A stretch of DNA of 64,000 nucleotides, from the NCBI GenBank assembly GCA_015068425.1, contig SVKK01000001.1, positions 1 through 64,000 on the forward strand, given 5' to 3'. Source of the DNA: Oscillospiraceae bacterium (GTDB taxonomy: Bacteria > Bacillota > Clostridia > Oscillospirales > Oscillospiraceae). Made by a program: the position numbers and the translations under genes. Position 1 is the first letter of the stretch; each line of letters starts with the position of its first letter. The notes under the pieces are model-generated. The model searched no databases and was not told where the DNA came from. It saw nothing but the letters and a program-made list of their open reading frames with translations. This document shows, piece by piece, positions 53,488 to 61,343 of this stretch.

Positions 53488-55230
53488 TTACATCTTCTCG
53501 GGGGCGGAAACGCCGATAATGGCAAGGGAGTTGGCGATGGTCTGCTTTACGCACCATACCAGCATAAGTCTTGCCTTTGCAGTCTCCTCCTCGGCGCCCT
53601 TAATGCGGCAGGCACCGTAGAAGCGGTGGAAACGGGCGGCCAGCTCGTTGACATAGTTATTGATGCGGCTGGGGTTATAGTCACGGGCAGCAATTCTGAT
53701 CTCCTCCGGGAGGGCGGAAAGCTGCTTGATAAGCTCAATTTCGTGAACATCGCTGAGAAGGCTCATATCCACATTTTCTGCCTTGGGCACCTCAAGACCC
53801 TCGGCCGCCAGACCTGCAATGAGGGAGCAGATACGTGCGTGGGCATACTGAACATAGTATACGGGGTTTTCGCTATCCTGACGGAGAGCGAGTCCAAGGT
53901 CAAAATCTATCTGGCTGTCAGGCTTGGAGTTGAAGAAATAGCGGGCGGCATCCACAGGCACCTCGTCCAGCAAATCGCTGAGAGAGATAGCCTTGCCGGT
54001 GCGCTTGCTCATTCGCACAACCTCACCGTCGCGCATAAGGCGGACAAGCTGCATAAGAACAACATCAAGTCTGTTTTCGCCGTCCAGACCCAGAGCGTCC
54101 ATAGCGCCCTTGAGACGGGCAACATGGCCGTGGTGGTCAGCGCCCCAGATGTTGATCACCTTATCAAAGCCGCGGACGGCAAGCTTATTGCGGTGGTAAG
54201 CTATATCGGCGGCAAAATAGGTGTAGAAACCGTTGGCGCGGCGGAGAACATCGTCCTTCAGACCAAGCTTTTCAATGGCTTCGGGCTTCTTGCCGGCGGC
54301 AAGGAGCTTGTCTCCCAAAATCTTGGAGGTATTGAGCCAGAGAGCACCATCCTTTTCATAAGTGTATCCGGCCTTTGTAAGCTCGGCAACAGATTCGGCA
54401 ACATAGCCACTATTGTGAAGAGCGGACTCATAAAACCACTCATCGTAGTTAATTTTATAGCGGGCAAGGTCTGCCTTCATCTTGGGCAGATTGCGCTCAA
54501 GACCGAAGGCTGCCATGGCATCGTGACGCTCGGCCACACTCTTATCCATAAAGCTCTCGCCCTTTGCCTCATAAAAGCCCTTTGCAAGAGCCTTTATATC
54601 CTCGCCGTGGTACCCGTCTTCAGGGAACTCTACCGCATCCTCACCAAGGATAAGCTGACGGTAGCGAGCATCAATACTGGTGGCGAACTTTTCAATCTGG
54701 TTGCCGGCATCGTTCACATAGAACTCGCGGCTAACGTCAGCACCGGCGCAGTGGAGTACCTCCGCGAGAGCGTCACCCAGAACGCCGCCGCGTGCATTGC
54801 CCATATGCATGGGGCCGGTGGGGTTGGCGGAGACAAACTCCACCATTATTTTCTGTCCCTTGAGGGCATCGGTCTTGCCGTAGTCAGCACCCTCTTCCTC
54901 TATGTTGCGGAGAACATCACCGAACCATTTTCTGCCAAGACGGAAGTTCATAAAGCCGGGTCCGGCTATCTCAACGCTTTCAAAATAGCTGCCGGAAAGA
55001 TCTATATTTGCAACAAGAGCCTCGGCGATTTTTCTGGGGGCGTTTCTAAGAGCCTTGGCGGCTGCCATAGCGTGGTTTGCAGCGTAGTCGCCGTTGGAGG
55101 TGTCCTTGGGTATTTCAACAATGCCCTTAAGCTCCGCGCCTGCGCTCAGAGCGCCGGACTCGGCGGCGGCATTATATGCTGCCTCTATGAGAGCGTGTAT
55201 CTGAAGTTTTGCATTTTCAATAAGATTCAT
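53488..55230 (-). CDS. argS: Arginyl-tRNA synthetase
   Basis: Class I aminoacyl-tRNA synthetase of 580 aa charging tRNA-Arg. The HIGH-like motif reads HMGNARG (about 133), following ANPTGP. The KMSKS-like motif reads RMSKRTGKAISL (about 370). N-terminal Arg-tRNA synthetase N domain and C-terminal DALR anticodon-binding domain are present. It starts immediately after the DUF1934 gene, an arrangement like ywiB-argS in Bacillus. Confidence 0.98.
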   Translation of the reverse strand: MNLIENAKLQIHALIEAAYNAAAESGALSAGAELKGIVEIPKDTSNGDYAANHAMAAAKALRNAPRKIAEALVANIDLSGSYFESVEIAGPGFMNFRLGRKWFGDVLRNIEEEGADYGKTDALKGQKIMVEFVSANPTGPMHMGNARGGVLGDALAEVLHCAGADVSREFYVNDAGNQIEKFATSIDARYRQLILGEDAVEFPEDGYHGEDIKALAKGFYEAKGESFMDKSVAERHDAMAAFGLERNLPKMKADLARYKINYDEWFYESALHNSGYVAESVAELTKAGYTYEKDGALWLNTSKILGDKLLAAGKKPEAIEKLGLKDDVLRRANGFYTYFAADIAYHRNKLAVRGFDKVINIWGADHHGHVARLKGAMDALGLDGENRLDVVLMQLVRLMRDGEVVRMSKRTGKAISLSDLLDEVPVDAARYFFNSKPDSQIDFDLGLALRQDSENPVYYVQYAHARICSLIAGLAAEGLEVPKAENVDMSLLSDVHEIELIKQLSALPEEIRIAARDYNPSRINNYVNELAARFHRFYGACRIKGAEEETAKARLMLVWCVKQTIANSLAIIGVSAPEKM

Positions 55231-55671
55231 TTATGCCTTCTCCTTTTCGGATTTTTCTTTAATTGTGATACTGATCTGATTTCGGCTTAACAGGGCATTT
55301 TCAAAGTCAAGGTCATAGCCCAGATCAAGACTTCCCCCCTGCTCATTCAGGAAAACATCAATAAAATTTGTGTTTATACCCATTGCAAGAGTGCCGTAGG
55401 GAGTGCCGTAAAGGAAGCGGTGCTTTTTGCCCTTGCTGAAAACCATACGGCTTGTAACCATGCCGGTGCGATTCATTACTATCTCATCGGGACGGATCAA
55501 AAATTCCGTCTTTGTGCCCTCAAGACCCGTTATAGCGCTTTCCATATAGGAAAACTTCCTAAGTCCGCCGCGGCAGGCATAATTCCCCAAAGTGATAAGC
55601 TCTGTGGGCTCGGCCTCTTCCCCGCCCACGCTTTGGGTGCTTTTTATGCTGATAAGAACTTCTTTTTCCAT
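55231..55671 (-). CDS. DUF1934 (YwiB-like) beta-barrel protein
   Basis: Small cytoplasmic protein, 146 aa, of the DUF1934 family, a calycin-like beta barrel of unknown function. It has the typical N-terminal VLISIKSTQ and the LYGTPYGTLAMGINT segment. The 3' end directly abuts argS, as in Bacillus subtilis ywiB-argS. Function is not established. Confidence 0.9.
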   Translation of the reverse strand: MEKEVLISIKSTQSVGGEEAEPTELITLGNYACRGGLRKFSYMESAITGLEGTKTEFLIRPDEIVMNRTGMVTSRMVFSKGKKHRFLYGTPYGTLAMGINTNFIDVFLNEQGGSLDLGYDLDFENALLSRNQISITIKEKSEKEKA

Positions 55672-55680
55672 GGATATTCC

Positions 55681-56481
55681 TCAAAATTCTGCCTTTTCGG
55701 TCTCTACGCTATGGCCGAGGAAAACCCCCGCTCCAGCGCTGAAAACGGCTGTGTCACCGCTTGTGAACCATCGGCGTCCGCCCATTTCACTGTCTGGGCA
55801 GAGTTTGTTTTCATTATGGAGATATTCCCGCAAAGCCAGAGCGGCCTCGCCGCCGCAGGAAATCAGCTGCACTTCCTCACCCAGATATTCGGCTATGGCT
55901 TCTCCAAGAAGGGGGAAATGGGTGCAGCCCAATATCACCGTATCCGCCCCGAAGCGCTTAAGGGCGCTGAGCTCCGCTTCAACCGCAGCTCTCACTTTGG
56001 TATCTTCTGCGGCAAAATGTCCGCTTTCCACAAGGGGAACAAAGCTGGGGCAGGCCGTTTCAAAAACTTTAACGTTCTTTCCGCAGGCTTCTATGGCGCG
56101 GCGATATGCACCGCTCCTGATACTGGCCTCGGTGGCAATAACGCCTATACGCCCCGTTTCCGTAGCTTCGGCAGCCGCAAGCGCCGCAGAGTCTACAACT
56201 CCGAAAAAGGGCACATTGAAGCTCTCACGCAGCTTATCCAGCGCATTGCTGGAAACTGTTCCGCAGGCAACCAGTATGGCCTTCACATCCATTTCCAGCA
56301 GAAATTCCGCATTTTGCAGAGCAAGACGGGTAATATCCTCCCTGCTTCTGGGGCCATAGGGCATATTGGCTGTGTCCCCGAGATATATTATATTTTCACA
56401 GGGCATTGTCTCCTCCAGAACCTTTGCGGCGGTAAGTCCGCCCAGGCCTGAATCGAAGATACCTATTGCTCTTCGGTCCAT
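55681..56481 (-). CDS. murI: Glutamate racemase
   Basis: Converts L- to D-glutamate for peptidoglycan, about 266 aa. It has N-terminal GIFDSGLGGLT (catalytic Asp), first catalytic Cys in VACGTVSSN and second in GCTHFPLL. The first motif is normally CNT; here it is CGT, a change next to the catalytic Cys. ATG 56481 is preferred, with GGAG about 10 nt upstream; ATG 56487 is close. The longer upstream reading frame has unrelated sequence. It is followed by the DUF1934 and argS genes on the same strand. Confidence 0.95.
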   Translation of the reverse strand: MDRRAIGIFDSGLGGLTAAKVLEETMPCENIIYLGDTANMPYGPRSREDITRLALQNAEFLLEMDVKAILVACGTVSSNALDKLRESFNVPFFGVVDSAALAAAEATETGRIGVIATEASIRSGAYRRAIEACGKNVKVFETACPSFVPLVESGHFAAEDTKVRAAVEAELSALKRFGADTVILGCTHFPLLGEAIAEYLGEEVQLISCGGEAALALREYLHNENKLCPDSEMGGRRWFTSGDTAVFSAGAGVFLGHSVETEKAEF

Positions 56482-56628
56482 TGGCATACTTCTCCAATTT
56501 AATTCTATTACAACAGTGTATTGTATTCCATTTCCACGGTAATTACAAGCATAATTTATGTGTGGAATTCTCGGGGCAAATTTGATATAATATATTATAA
56601 GCTTATCGGGGAAGGGGGCAGCCACCCA

Positions 56629-57042
56629 ATGAACATCGAACTGAGCGACAAGGAATTTCGCAGACTCCTTGACCTTGTTTACATCGGAAACTGGATATTG
56701 AATTCCACCCGCGGTGAGGATCGCTTCGAGGACTATGACCTTTTGCAGGAAAAATTTTTCGCCATGTGCGCAAAAAACGGTCTTCGCGCCCTGAGCGAAA
56801 GCTATATGGGGCACTATTTCCCCTCCAAAGCCTACGAGGAGGGCGGGATACACGAAGCCATTGCCGACTATGAGGACGCGGTTTTCTTCGACATTCTTGC
56901 CGAGGAGCTGGCGCGGAGAGATATGATGGTGGAAAACCTTAATCAGGATGACCTTCGGGAGCTTGCCCAGCGTATGGATGACTATATGGATGAGTTCGAG
57001 CGCAACGGAATAGACAATCTCAGCATAGAAAACGCCGAATAA
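56629..57042 (+). CDS. Hypothetical acidic protein
   Basis: Protein of about 137 aa, unrecognised. It is acidic, probably helical and cytoplasmic, with a central aromatic SYMGHYFPSKAYEEGG segment and a C-terminal acidic stretch. ATG 56629 is chosen because of the upstream GGGGAAGGGGG site; earlier in-frame codons lie in A/T-rich promoter-like DNA (TATAAT near 56585). It is divergent from murI and upstream of spoVAC. Confidence 0.75.
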   Translation: MNIELSDKEFRRLLDLVYIGNWILNSTRGEDRFEDYDLLQEKFFAMCAKNGLRALSESYMGHYFPSKAYEEGGIHEAIADYEDAVFFDILAEELARRDMMVENLNQDDLRELAQRMDDYMDEFERNGIDNLSIENAE

Positions 57043-57045
57043 TTT

Positions 57046-57080
57046 TTCCTCCCCTTGCCATACTAAGGCAAAGGGAGGAA
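57046..57080 (+). promoter_or_regulatory. Hairpin that includes the spoVAC SD
   Basis: TTCCTCCCCTTGCC (57046-57059) pairs with 57067-57080 with one mismatch. The 3' arm contains the GGGAGG site, followed by TTTTT and the ATG at 57086. It may both end transcription from the upstream gene and limit spoVAC translation. Confidence 0.55.
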
Positions 57081-57085
57081 TTTTT

Positions 57086-57529
57086 ATGAAAATGTCCAAA
57101 AGCGAATACGCAAAATATGTTTCCGACAAGATGCCGCCCTCACCTATTATAAAAAATTGCCTTATGGCCTTTCTCTTCGGCGGGCTGATATGCTGCATCG
57201 GTCAGCTTATTATGGACGGCTGGAGCGCCTTCGGTCTTACAAAGGAGGACGCCGCCACCGCCACCACCATTTCCATGGTGTTCCTCGGCGCCTTCTGCAC
57301 GGGCCTGGGCTTTTACGATAATCTTGCCAAACGCGGCGGCGCAGGTACGCTGGTACCCATTACCGGCTTTGCCAATGCCGTGGCCTCCCCCGCTCTTGAA
57401 TTCAAGACCGAAGGATTCATCCTCGGCGTCGGCGCGAAGATGTTCACGATTGCAGGACCTGTCATCGTGTATGGAGTGAGTGCCAGCGTGGTGTATGGAC
57501 TTGTATATTGGGCATGGGCCATACTTTGA
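57086..57529 (+). CDS. spoVAC: Stage V sporulation protein AC
   Basis: Membrane component of the SpoVA dipicolinic-acid channel, 147 aa. It has the near-invariant GGLICCIGQLI, GAGTLVPITGFANAV and GVGAKMFTIAGPVIVYG segments and about five helices. In most spore formers spoVAC is followed by spoVAD and spoVAE; here it stands alone and ends at a bidirectional terminator. Partner genes may be elsewhere in the genome. Confidence 0.95.
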   Translation: MKMSKSEYAKYVSDKMPPSPIIKNCLMAFLFGGLICCIGQLIMDGWSAFGLTKEDAATATTISMVFLGAFCTGLGFYDNLAKRGGAGTLVPITGFANAVASPALEFKTEGFILGVGAKMFTIAGPVIVYGVSASVVYGLVYWAWAIL

Positions 57530-57549
57530 AATGAGAACCCCATTCACTG

Positions 57550-57585
57550 CGAAAAAAGCACCGTGATGTCACGGTGCTTTTTTCG
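57550..57585. terminator. Bidirectional terminator between spoVAC and the Crp/Fnr gene
   Basis: A GC-rich stem GCACCGT/ACGGTGC is flanked by AAAAAA and TTTTTT runs, usable on both strands. Confidence 0.92.
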
Positions 57586-57621
57586 TGGCGCAGTTTCTTG
57601 CTTCAACATACATAGCCGCTT

Positions 57622-58293
57622 TCAAAGCTCCTTATTCAGCAGCTTGAAATTATTCTTATTGAACTCCAAAAGTCCTTCCCTGCGCATTTTTGAAAGCTCG
57701 GCGGACATTGCGCTGCGGTCAACAGATAAAAAATCCGCAAGCTGCTGGCGGTTGAAGGGTATTGCAAATTCGCCGCTTGAATGTCTTTTGGCCTCCTCGG
57801 AGAGATAGGAAATAAGCTTTTCTCTGGTGCTGCGTCTGGACATATGCCCTATTTTCTGGACCAGCTTTCTGTTCTTTTCGGAAAGAGCAAAAAACATATT
57901 CTGCACCACCATAGCGTGGAAACGGCAGGCAGAAGGACAGGTTAAAAGCACACGTTTCACATCGAAGAAAATAAGGGTGCTGTCCTCCACCGCCACCACA
58001 TCGTTGAGCAAAGCTCCGCTATCGGGTGCGGCATAAGCCTCGCCGAACATCTCTCCCGCCGACACACTTGAGAGAATGGCGCGGTTTCCCCAATAGTCAT
58101 CATTGCGGATATGAAGTCTGCCCTCCACCAAAACCACGATGGCTGTGGGGTGCTCTCCCTGACGGAAAACATATTCCCCGCTTTTGTAACTTTGCAGCTT
58201 TGCTCCCAGACAGGAGAGCATGGAGGCTATTTCCTCCTCCACCACCCCCGCGAACATTCTTGTTCTTTTAAGAATAGGTATATATTTCTTCAT
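57622..58293 (-). CDS. Crp/Fnr-family transcriptional regulator
   Basis: Regulator of 223 aa with an N-terminal cyclic-nucleotide-type effector domain (about 20-120) and a C-terminal winged helix (QQLADFLSVDRSAMSAELSKMRREGLL). It lacks an N-terminal Cys cluster as in Fnr, so it senses something other than oxygen through an Fe-S cluster, possibly haem, NO or a small ligand. It is divergent from a ferredoxin-like gene, a common pairing in clostridia. Confidence 0.93.
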   Translation of the reverse strand: MKKYIPILKRTRMFAGVVEEEIASMLSCLGAKLQSYKSGEYVFRQGEHPTAIVVLVEGRLHIRNDDYWGNRAILSSVSAGEMFGEAYAAPDSGALLNDVVAVEDSTLIFFDVKRVLLTCPSACRFHAMVVQNMFFALSEKNRKLVQKIGHMSRRSTREKLISYLSEEAKRHSSGEFAIPFNRQQLADFLSVDRSAMSAELSKMRREGLLEFNKNNFKLLNKEL

Positions 58294-58308
58294 AAGTCAA
58301 CTCTTTCC

Positions 58309-58322
58309 GTTGTAAAAACAAC
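58309..58322. promoter_or_regulatory. Candidate Crp/Fnr-type operator
   Basis: GTTGTAAAAACAAC is an inverted repeat with 5-bp arms in the 89-bp gap between the divergent regulator and ferredoxin genes. A plus-strand TATAAT lies near 58346. Autoregulation is plausible. Confidence 0.4.
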
Positions 58323-58382
58323 CGACTTGTTTTATTTATTGTACTATAATAAGCACATCCAAGCAAGGGAGGTTTTGAAAAC

Positions 58383-59075
58383 ATGATCAGAAAAATAATA
58401 AAAATAGATGAAGGAAAATGCAACGGCTGCGGAGAGTGCGCCGCCGCCTGCCACGAGGGCGCAATTGAAATGGTGAACGGCAAGGCAAAGCTCACCCGTG
58501 AGGATTATTGCGACGGTTTGGGCGATTGTCTGCCCGCCTGCCCCACCAATGCCATCAGCTTCGAGGAGATGGAGGCTCCCGCATATAATGAAGCCGCTGT
58601 CCTTGCGGCGAAGAAGGACGCCGCTCCCCTGCCCTGCGGCTGCCCCGGCAGCAACTCGAAGACTATACACCGGCAGGTCTGCGATACTTCTCAGCCTGCC
58701 GCGCCCATAAGCAGCCGCCTTGCCCAGTGGCCTGTACAGATTAAGCTTGTGCCCGTGAATGCCCCTTATTTTGATGGCGCAAATCTGCTTGTGGCCGCCG
58801 ACTGCACGGCCTATGCTTACGGAAACTTCCATAATGAGTTTATGAAAAACCACATCACTCTTGTGGGCTGCCCCAAGCTTGACAGCGTGGATTATTCCGA
58901 GAAGCTCACGGCAATCATAGCCGGCAACAACATTAAAAGCGTCACCGTTGTGCGTATGGAGGTTCCCTGCTGCGGGGGCATTGAGCACGCGGTGAAGCAG
59001 GCACTTCTAAGAAGCGGAAAGTTCATCCCCTGGCGAATAGTCACTGTATCCACCGACGGAAGAATACTGGATTAA
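58383..59075 (+). CDS. Ferredoxin-like iron-sulfur protein
   Basis: Cytoplasmic electron carrier or enzyme subunit of 230 aa. The first [4Fe-4S] motif is complete (CNGCGECAAACHEG). The second is CDGLGDCLPACP, which lacks one Cys in a way typical of this family. A ~140-residue C-terminal domain with CPKLD and CCGG motifs follows. It often occurs with a Crp/Fnr regulator near hybrid-cluster genes; none is seen here. The start follows a GGGAGG site. Confidence 0.9.
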   Translation: MIRKIIKIDEGKCNGCGECAAACHEGAIEMVNGKAKLTREDYCDGLGDCLPACPTNAISFEEMEAPAYNEAAVLAAKKDAAPLPCGCPGSNSKTIHRQVCDTSQPAAPISSRLAQWPVQIKLVPVNAPYFDGANLLVAADCTAYAYGNFHNEFMKNHITLVGCPKLDSVDYSEKLTAIIAGNNIKSVTVVRMEVPCCGGIEHAVKQALLRSGKFIPWRIVTVSTDGRILD

Positions 59076-59108
59076 AAAAGCTTGCCCTTTGAAAGGGCAA
59101 GCTTTTTT
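59074..59108 (+). terminator. Intrinsic terminator of the ferredoxin gene
   Basis: The AAAAAAGCTTGCCCTTT stem pairs perfectly with the complementary 3' half, ending in TTTTTT. It overlaps the stop codon by two bases. Confidence 0.92.
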
Positions 59109-59126
59109 AATGTCGTTTCATTTTTA

Positions 59127-59156
59127 TTGCTTTGAGCATACATAATGTGATATAAT
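59127..59156 (+). promoter_or_regulatory. Promoter for murT-gatD
   Basis: TTGCTT (59127-59132), an 18-bp spacer and TATAAT (59151-59156), about 43 bp before the ATG at 59199. Confidence 0.6.
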
Positions 59157-59198
59157 AATTATTTGGAAAACAAAATAAATTTTGATCAGGATGATTAT

Positions 59199-60566
59199 AT
59201 GAATATTAAAGTTCCCATTGCTATATTGGCTTGCCGCGCTGTGCGGCTTCTGGCCCATGTTCTCCGCAAGGGCGGTACCGCAAAGCCCGGCGAGATTGCT
59301 CTGAAAATCTGTCCCAACCTTCTCAGCATTCTCTCAAGGAATGTTAAGACAGTGGTTATAACCGGCACCAACGGCAAAACCACCACCGCCCGCATGGTGG
59401 AGCAGGCCTTTGCCGACGCTCAGCTCAGCTACATCGCCAACCGCTCCGGTGCCAATCTTATCAGCGGCATCACCACCGAGTTCGCCCTTAAAAGCAGCCT
59501 TTTCGGCCGCTGCCGCTGCAGCCACGCCGTTATCGAGTGCGACGAGGCCGCCTGCCGCCGCACTTTGGTACAGCTCAAGCCTCAGGCGGTTCTGGTCACC
59601 AACCTTTTCCGGGATCAGGTGGACCGCTTCGGCGACGTCAGCGTAACGCTGCAGAACATCCGTGAGGGTCTTGAAAAAGTTCCCGAGAGCACCGTCTGCA
59701 TCAACGCCGACTGTCCCCTCTGCTCCTCCCTTGCAAGTTTGCCCAACCCCCGGGTTTTCTTCGGTCTTGAGAACGGGGCTGCAAACAGCGATACCGATGG
59801 CGGCGACATTAAGCGCTGCCCCGGCTGCGGAAGCGAGCTTGAATACTCTTACCGCACCCTCGGTCATCTTGGCGGCTGGATTTGTACCGGCTGCGGCAAA
59901 AAGAGAGCCGATACGGATATTTCCGTCACAGATCTCCTTGCGGCAAACGCATCGGGCAGCACTGTCAGTATGCGTGTTGGCGGCGAAAGCAGCAGTGTGA
60001 ACATCAACCTCCCCGCTCTTTACAACGTTTATAATGCAGCCGCCGCAACCGCCGCCCTTGTTGCGGCAGGCTTTGAAGCCGGCTCCGCATATGCCGCCCT
60101 TGAGAGCTTTTCCTGCGGCTTCGGACGTATGGAGAGCCTCCCCATAGGCACAAAGGGCGCAAGAATGATGCTGGTGAAAAACCCCACCGGCTGCAAGCAG
60201 GTTATCGACTTCCTCTCCGCACTTGATGAAGAAATTGAGCTTGTTATCTGCCTCAATGACCGTGCAGGCGACGGCACCGACATCTCCTGGATTTGGGAGA
60301 CGGATTTTGAAAAGCTTGCCGGACTTGGGGAAAAGCTCTCCTGCATTCGTGTTTCCGGAATACGCTGGGCGGATATGGCTCTGCGTCTGAAATACGCCGG
60401 AATTGACGAGGATAAGATAATCTGCACCCCCGATTACGCCGCTCTCACTACCGATATGGCAAGCTCCGAAAAGAGCATTTATATTATCCCCACATACTCC
60501 GCCATGCTTGAACTGAGAAGCCACATCGTCCGTCTCACCGGCGGCACCGAATTCTGGGAGGGTTAA
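59199..60566 (+). CDS. murT: Lipid II isoglutaminyl synthase, ligase subunit
   Basis: Mur-ligase-like protein of about 455 aa that, with GatD, amidates the D-Glu of lipid II. It has Walker A GTNGKTTTARM, a Cys4 zinc ribbon (CPGCGS and CTGCGK, about 215-245) and the C-terminal MurT domain with LNDRAGDGTDISWIW, the region holding the Asp that completes the GatD triad. ATG 59199 follows AGGA by 7 nt; TTG 59163 would add a poor N-terminus. It is followed by gatD with a 4-nt gap. Confidence 0.95.
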   Translation: MNIKVPIAILACRAVRLLAHVLRKGGTAKPGEIALKICPNLLSILSRNVKTVVITGTNGKTTTARMVEQAFADAQLSYIANRSGANLISGITTEFALKSSLFGRCRCSHAVIECDEAACRRTLVQLKPQAVLVTNLFRDQVDRFGDVSVTLQNIREGLEKVPESTVCINADCPLCSSLASLPNPRVFFGLENGAANSDTDGGDIKRCPGCGSELEYSYRTLGHLGGWICTGCGKKRADTDISVTDLLAANASGSTVSMRVGGESSSVNINLPALYNVYNAAAATAALVAAGFEAGSAYAALESFSCGFGRMESLPIGTKGARMMLVKNPTGCKQVIDFLSALDEEIELVICLNDRAGDGTDISWIWETDFEKLAGLGEKLSCIRVSGIRWADMALRLKYAGIDEDKIICTPDYAALTTDMASSEKSIYIIPTYSAMLELRSHIVRLTGGTEFWEG

Positions 60567-60570
60567 GACT

Positions 60571-61287
60571 ATGGAACTGAAAATTATTCACCTCTACCCG
60601 GATGTTATGAATCTCTACGGAGATATCGGAAATATTATCTGCATCAAAAAGCGCCTCCAGTGGCGGGGCATAGACTGCTCCGTAAAGGAAATCGGTCTCG
60701 GCGAGAAGGCAGATTTCAGCGAGGCTGACCTTATCTTCATCGGTTCCGGCCGTGAGGAGGAGCAAAAAACCCTTCACGCCGATCTTCTGGAAAACAAGGC
60801 CGGGGCTCTCCGCTGCGCTGCTGAAGCCGGCACTTCCATCCTCGCAATAGGCGGCGGCTTTGAGCTGCTTGGCAAGTATATTGAGCTTTCCGACGGCAGC
60901 CGTCTGGAGCTTGCCGGAGTTTTGGATATGCATACCGTAGGCGGAAAGAGCCGCCACACGGGCAACTATATGTTCTCCACTGCCTTTGGCAAGGTTGTTG
61001 CCTTTGAAAACCATAGCGGCAGCACCTATCTTGGCGAAGATCTTGAAAGTCTCGGTAAAATTGAGAAGGGTTACGGCAATAACGGCGAAGGCGAAGAAGG
61101 AGCCAGATGGAAAAATGTTTTCGGCTCCTACGGTCACGGCTCCCTGCTCCCCAAAAACCCCGCTCTCTGCGACGAGATTATCCGCGCCGCCCTTTCCCGC
61201 CGCTACGGTGAAACTGAGCTTGCTCCCCTCCCCGACGAGGCTGAAAAGCGCGCCCACAGCTATATGGCGGAAAGACTTGAAAAATAA
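60571..61287 (+). CDS. gatD: GatD-type glutamine amidotransferase with Cys94 replaced by Gly
   Basis: Glutaminase subunit partner of MurT, 238 aa, class I GATase-like fold. In S. aureus GatD the catalytic residues are Cys94 and His189. Here the aligned motif reads LAIGGGFELLG instead of LAICGGYQLLG: residue 94 is Gly (GGC at 60850-60852), and the Gln is Glu. His189 is kept in YGHGSLLPKNP. The rest looks intact and starts with MELKIIHLYPDVMNLYGD. The protein should be unable to hydrolyse glutamine in the usual way; MurT may use free ammonia, or the base may be an error. Confidence 0.92.
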   Translation: MELKIIHLYPDVMNLYGDIGNIICIKKRLQWRGIDCSVKEIGLGEKADFSEADLIFIGSGREEEQKTLHADLLENKAGALRCAAEAGTSILAIGGGFELLGKYIELSDGSRLELAGVLDMHTVGGKSRHTGNYMFSTAFGKVVAFENHSGSTYLGEDLESLGKIEKGYGNNGEGEEGARWKNVFGSYGHGSLLPKNPALCDEIIRAALSRRYGETELAPLPDEAEKRAHSYMAERLEK

Positions 61288-61292
61288 TATAT

Positions 61293-61317
61293 GGGGCGGA
61301 CAGAAAATGTCCGCCCC
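61293..61317 (+). promoter_or_regulatory. GC-rich hairpin between gatD and the C26 gene
   Basis: GGGGCGGACA (61293-61302) pairs perfectly with the TGTCCGCCCC arm ending at 61317. No U-run follows, so it is probably a processing or partial-termination structure. Confidence 0.6.
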
Positions 61318-61343
61318 GATTTCCTATAAAGGAGCTTAAAGCA

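Noticed and set aside
53467-55290. Plus-strand open frame of about 600 codons opposite argS
   Set aside because: Shadow of argS, which has all its motifs; no start signal.
56482-57198. N-terminal extension of MurI
   Set aside because: It overlaps the divergent hypothetical gene and spoVAC; the racemase motif begins right after ATG 56481.
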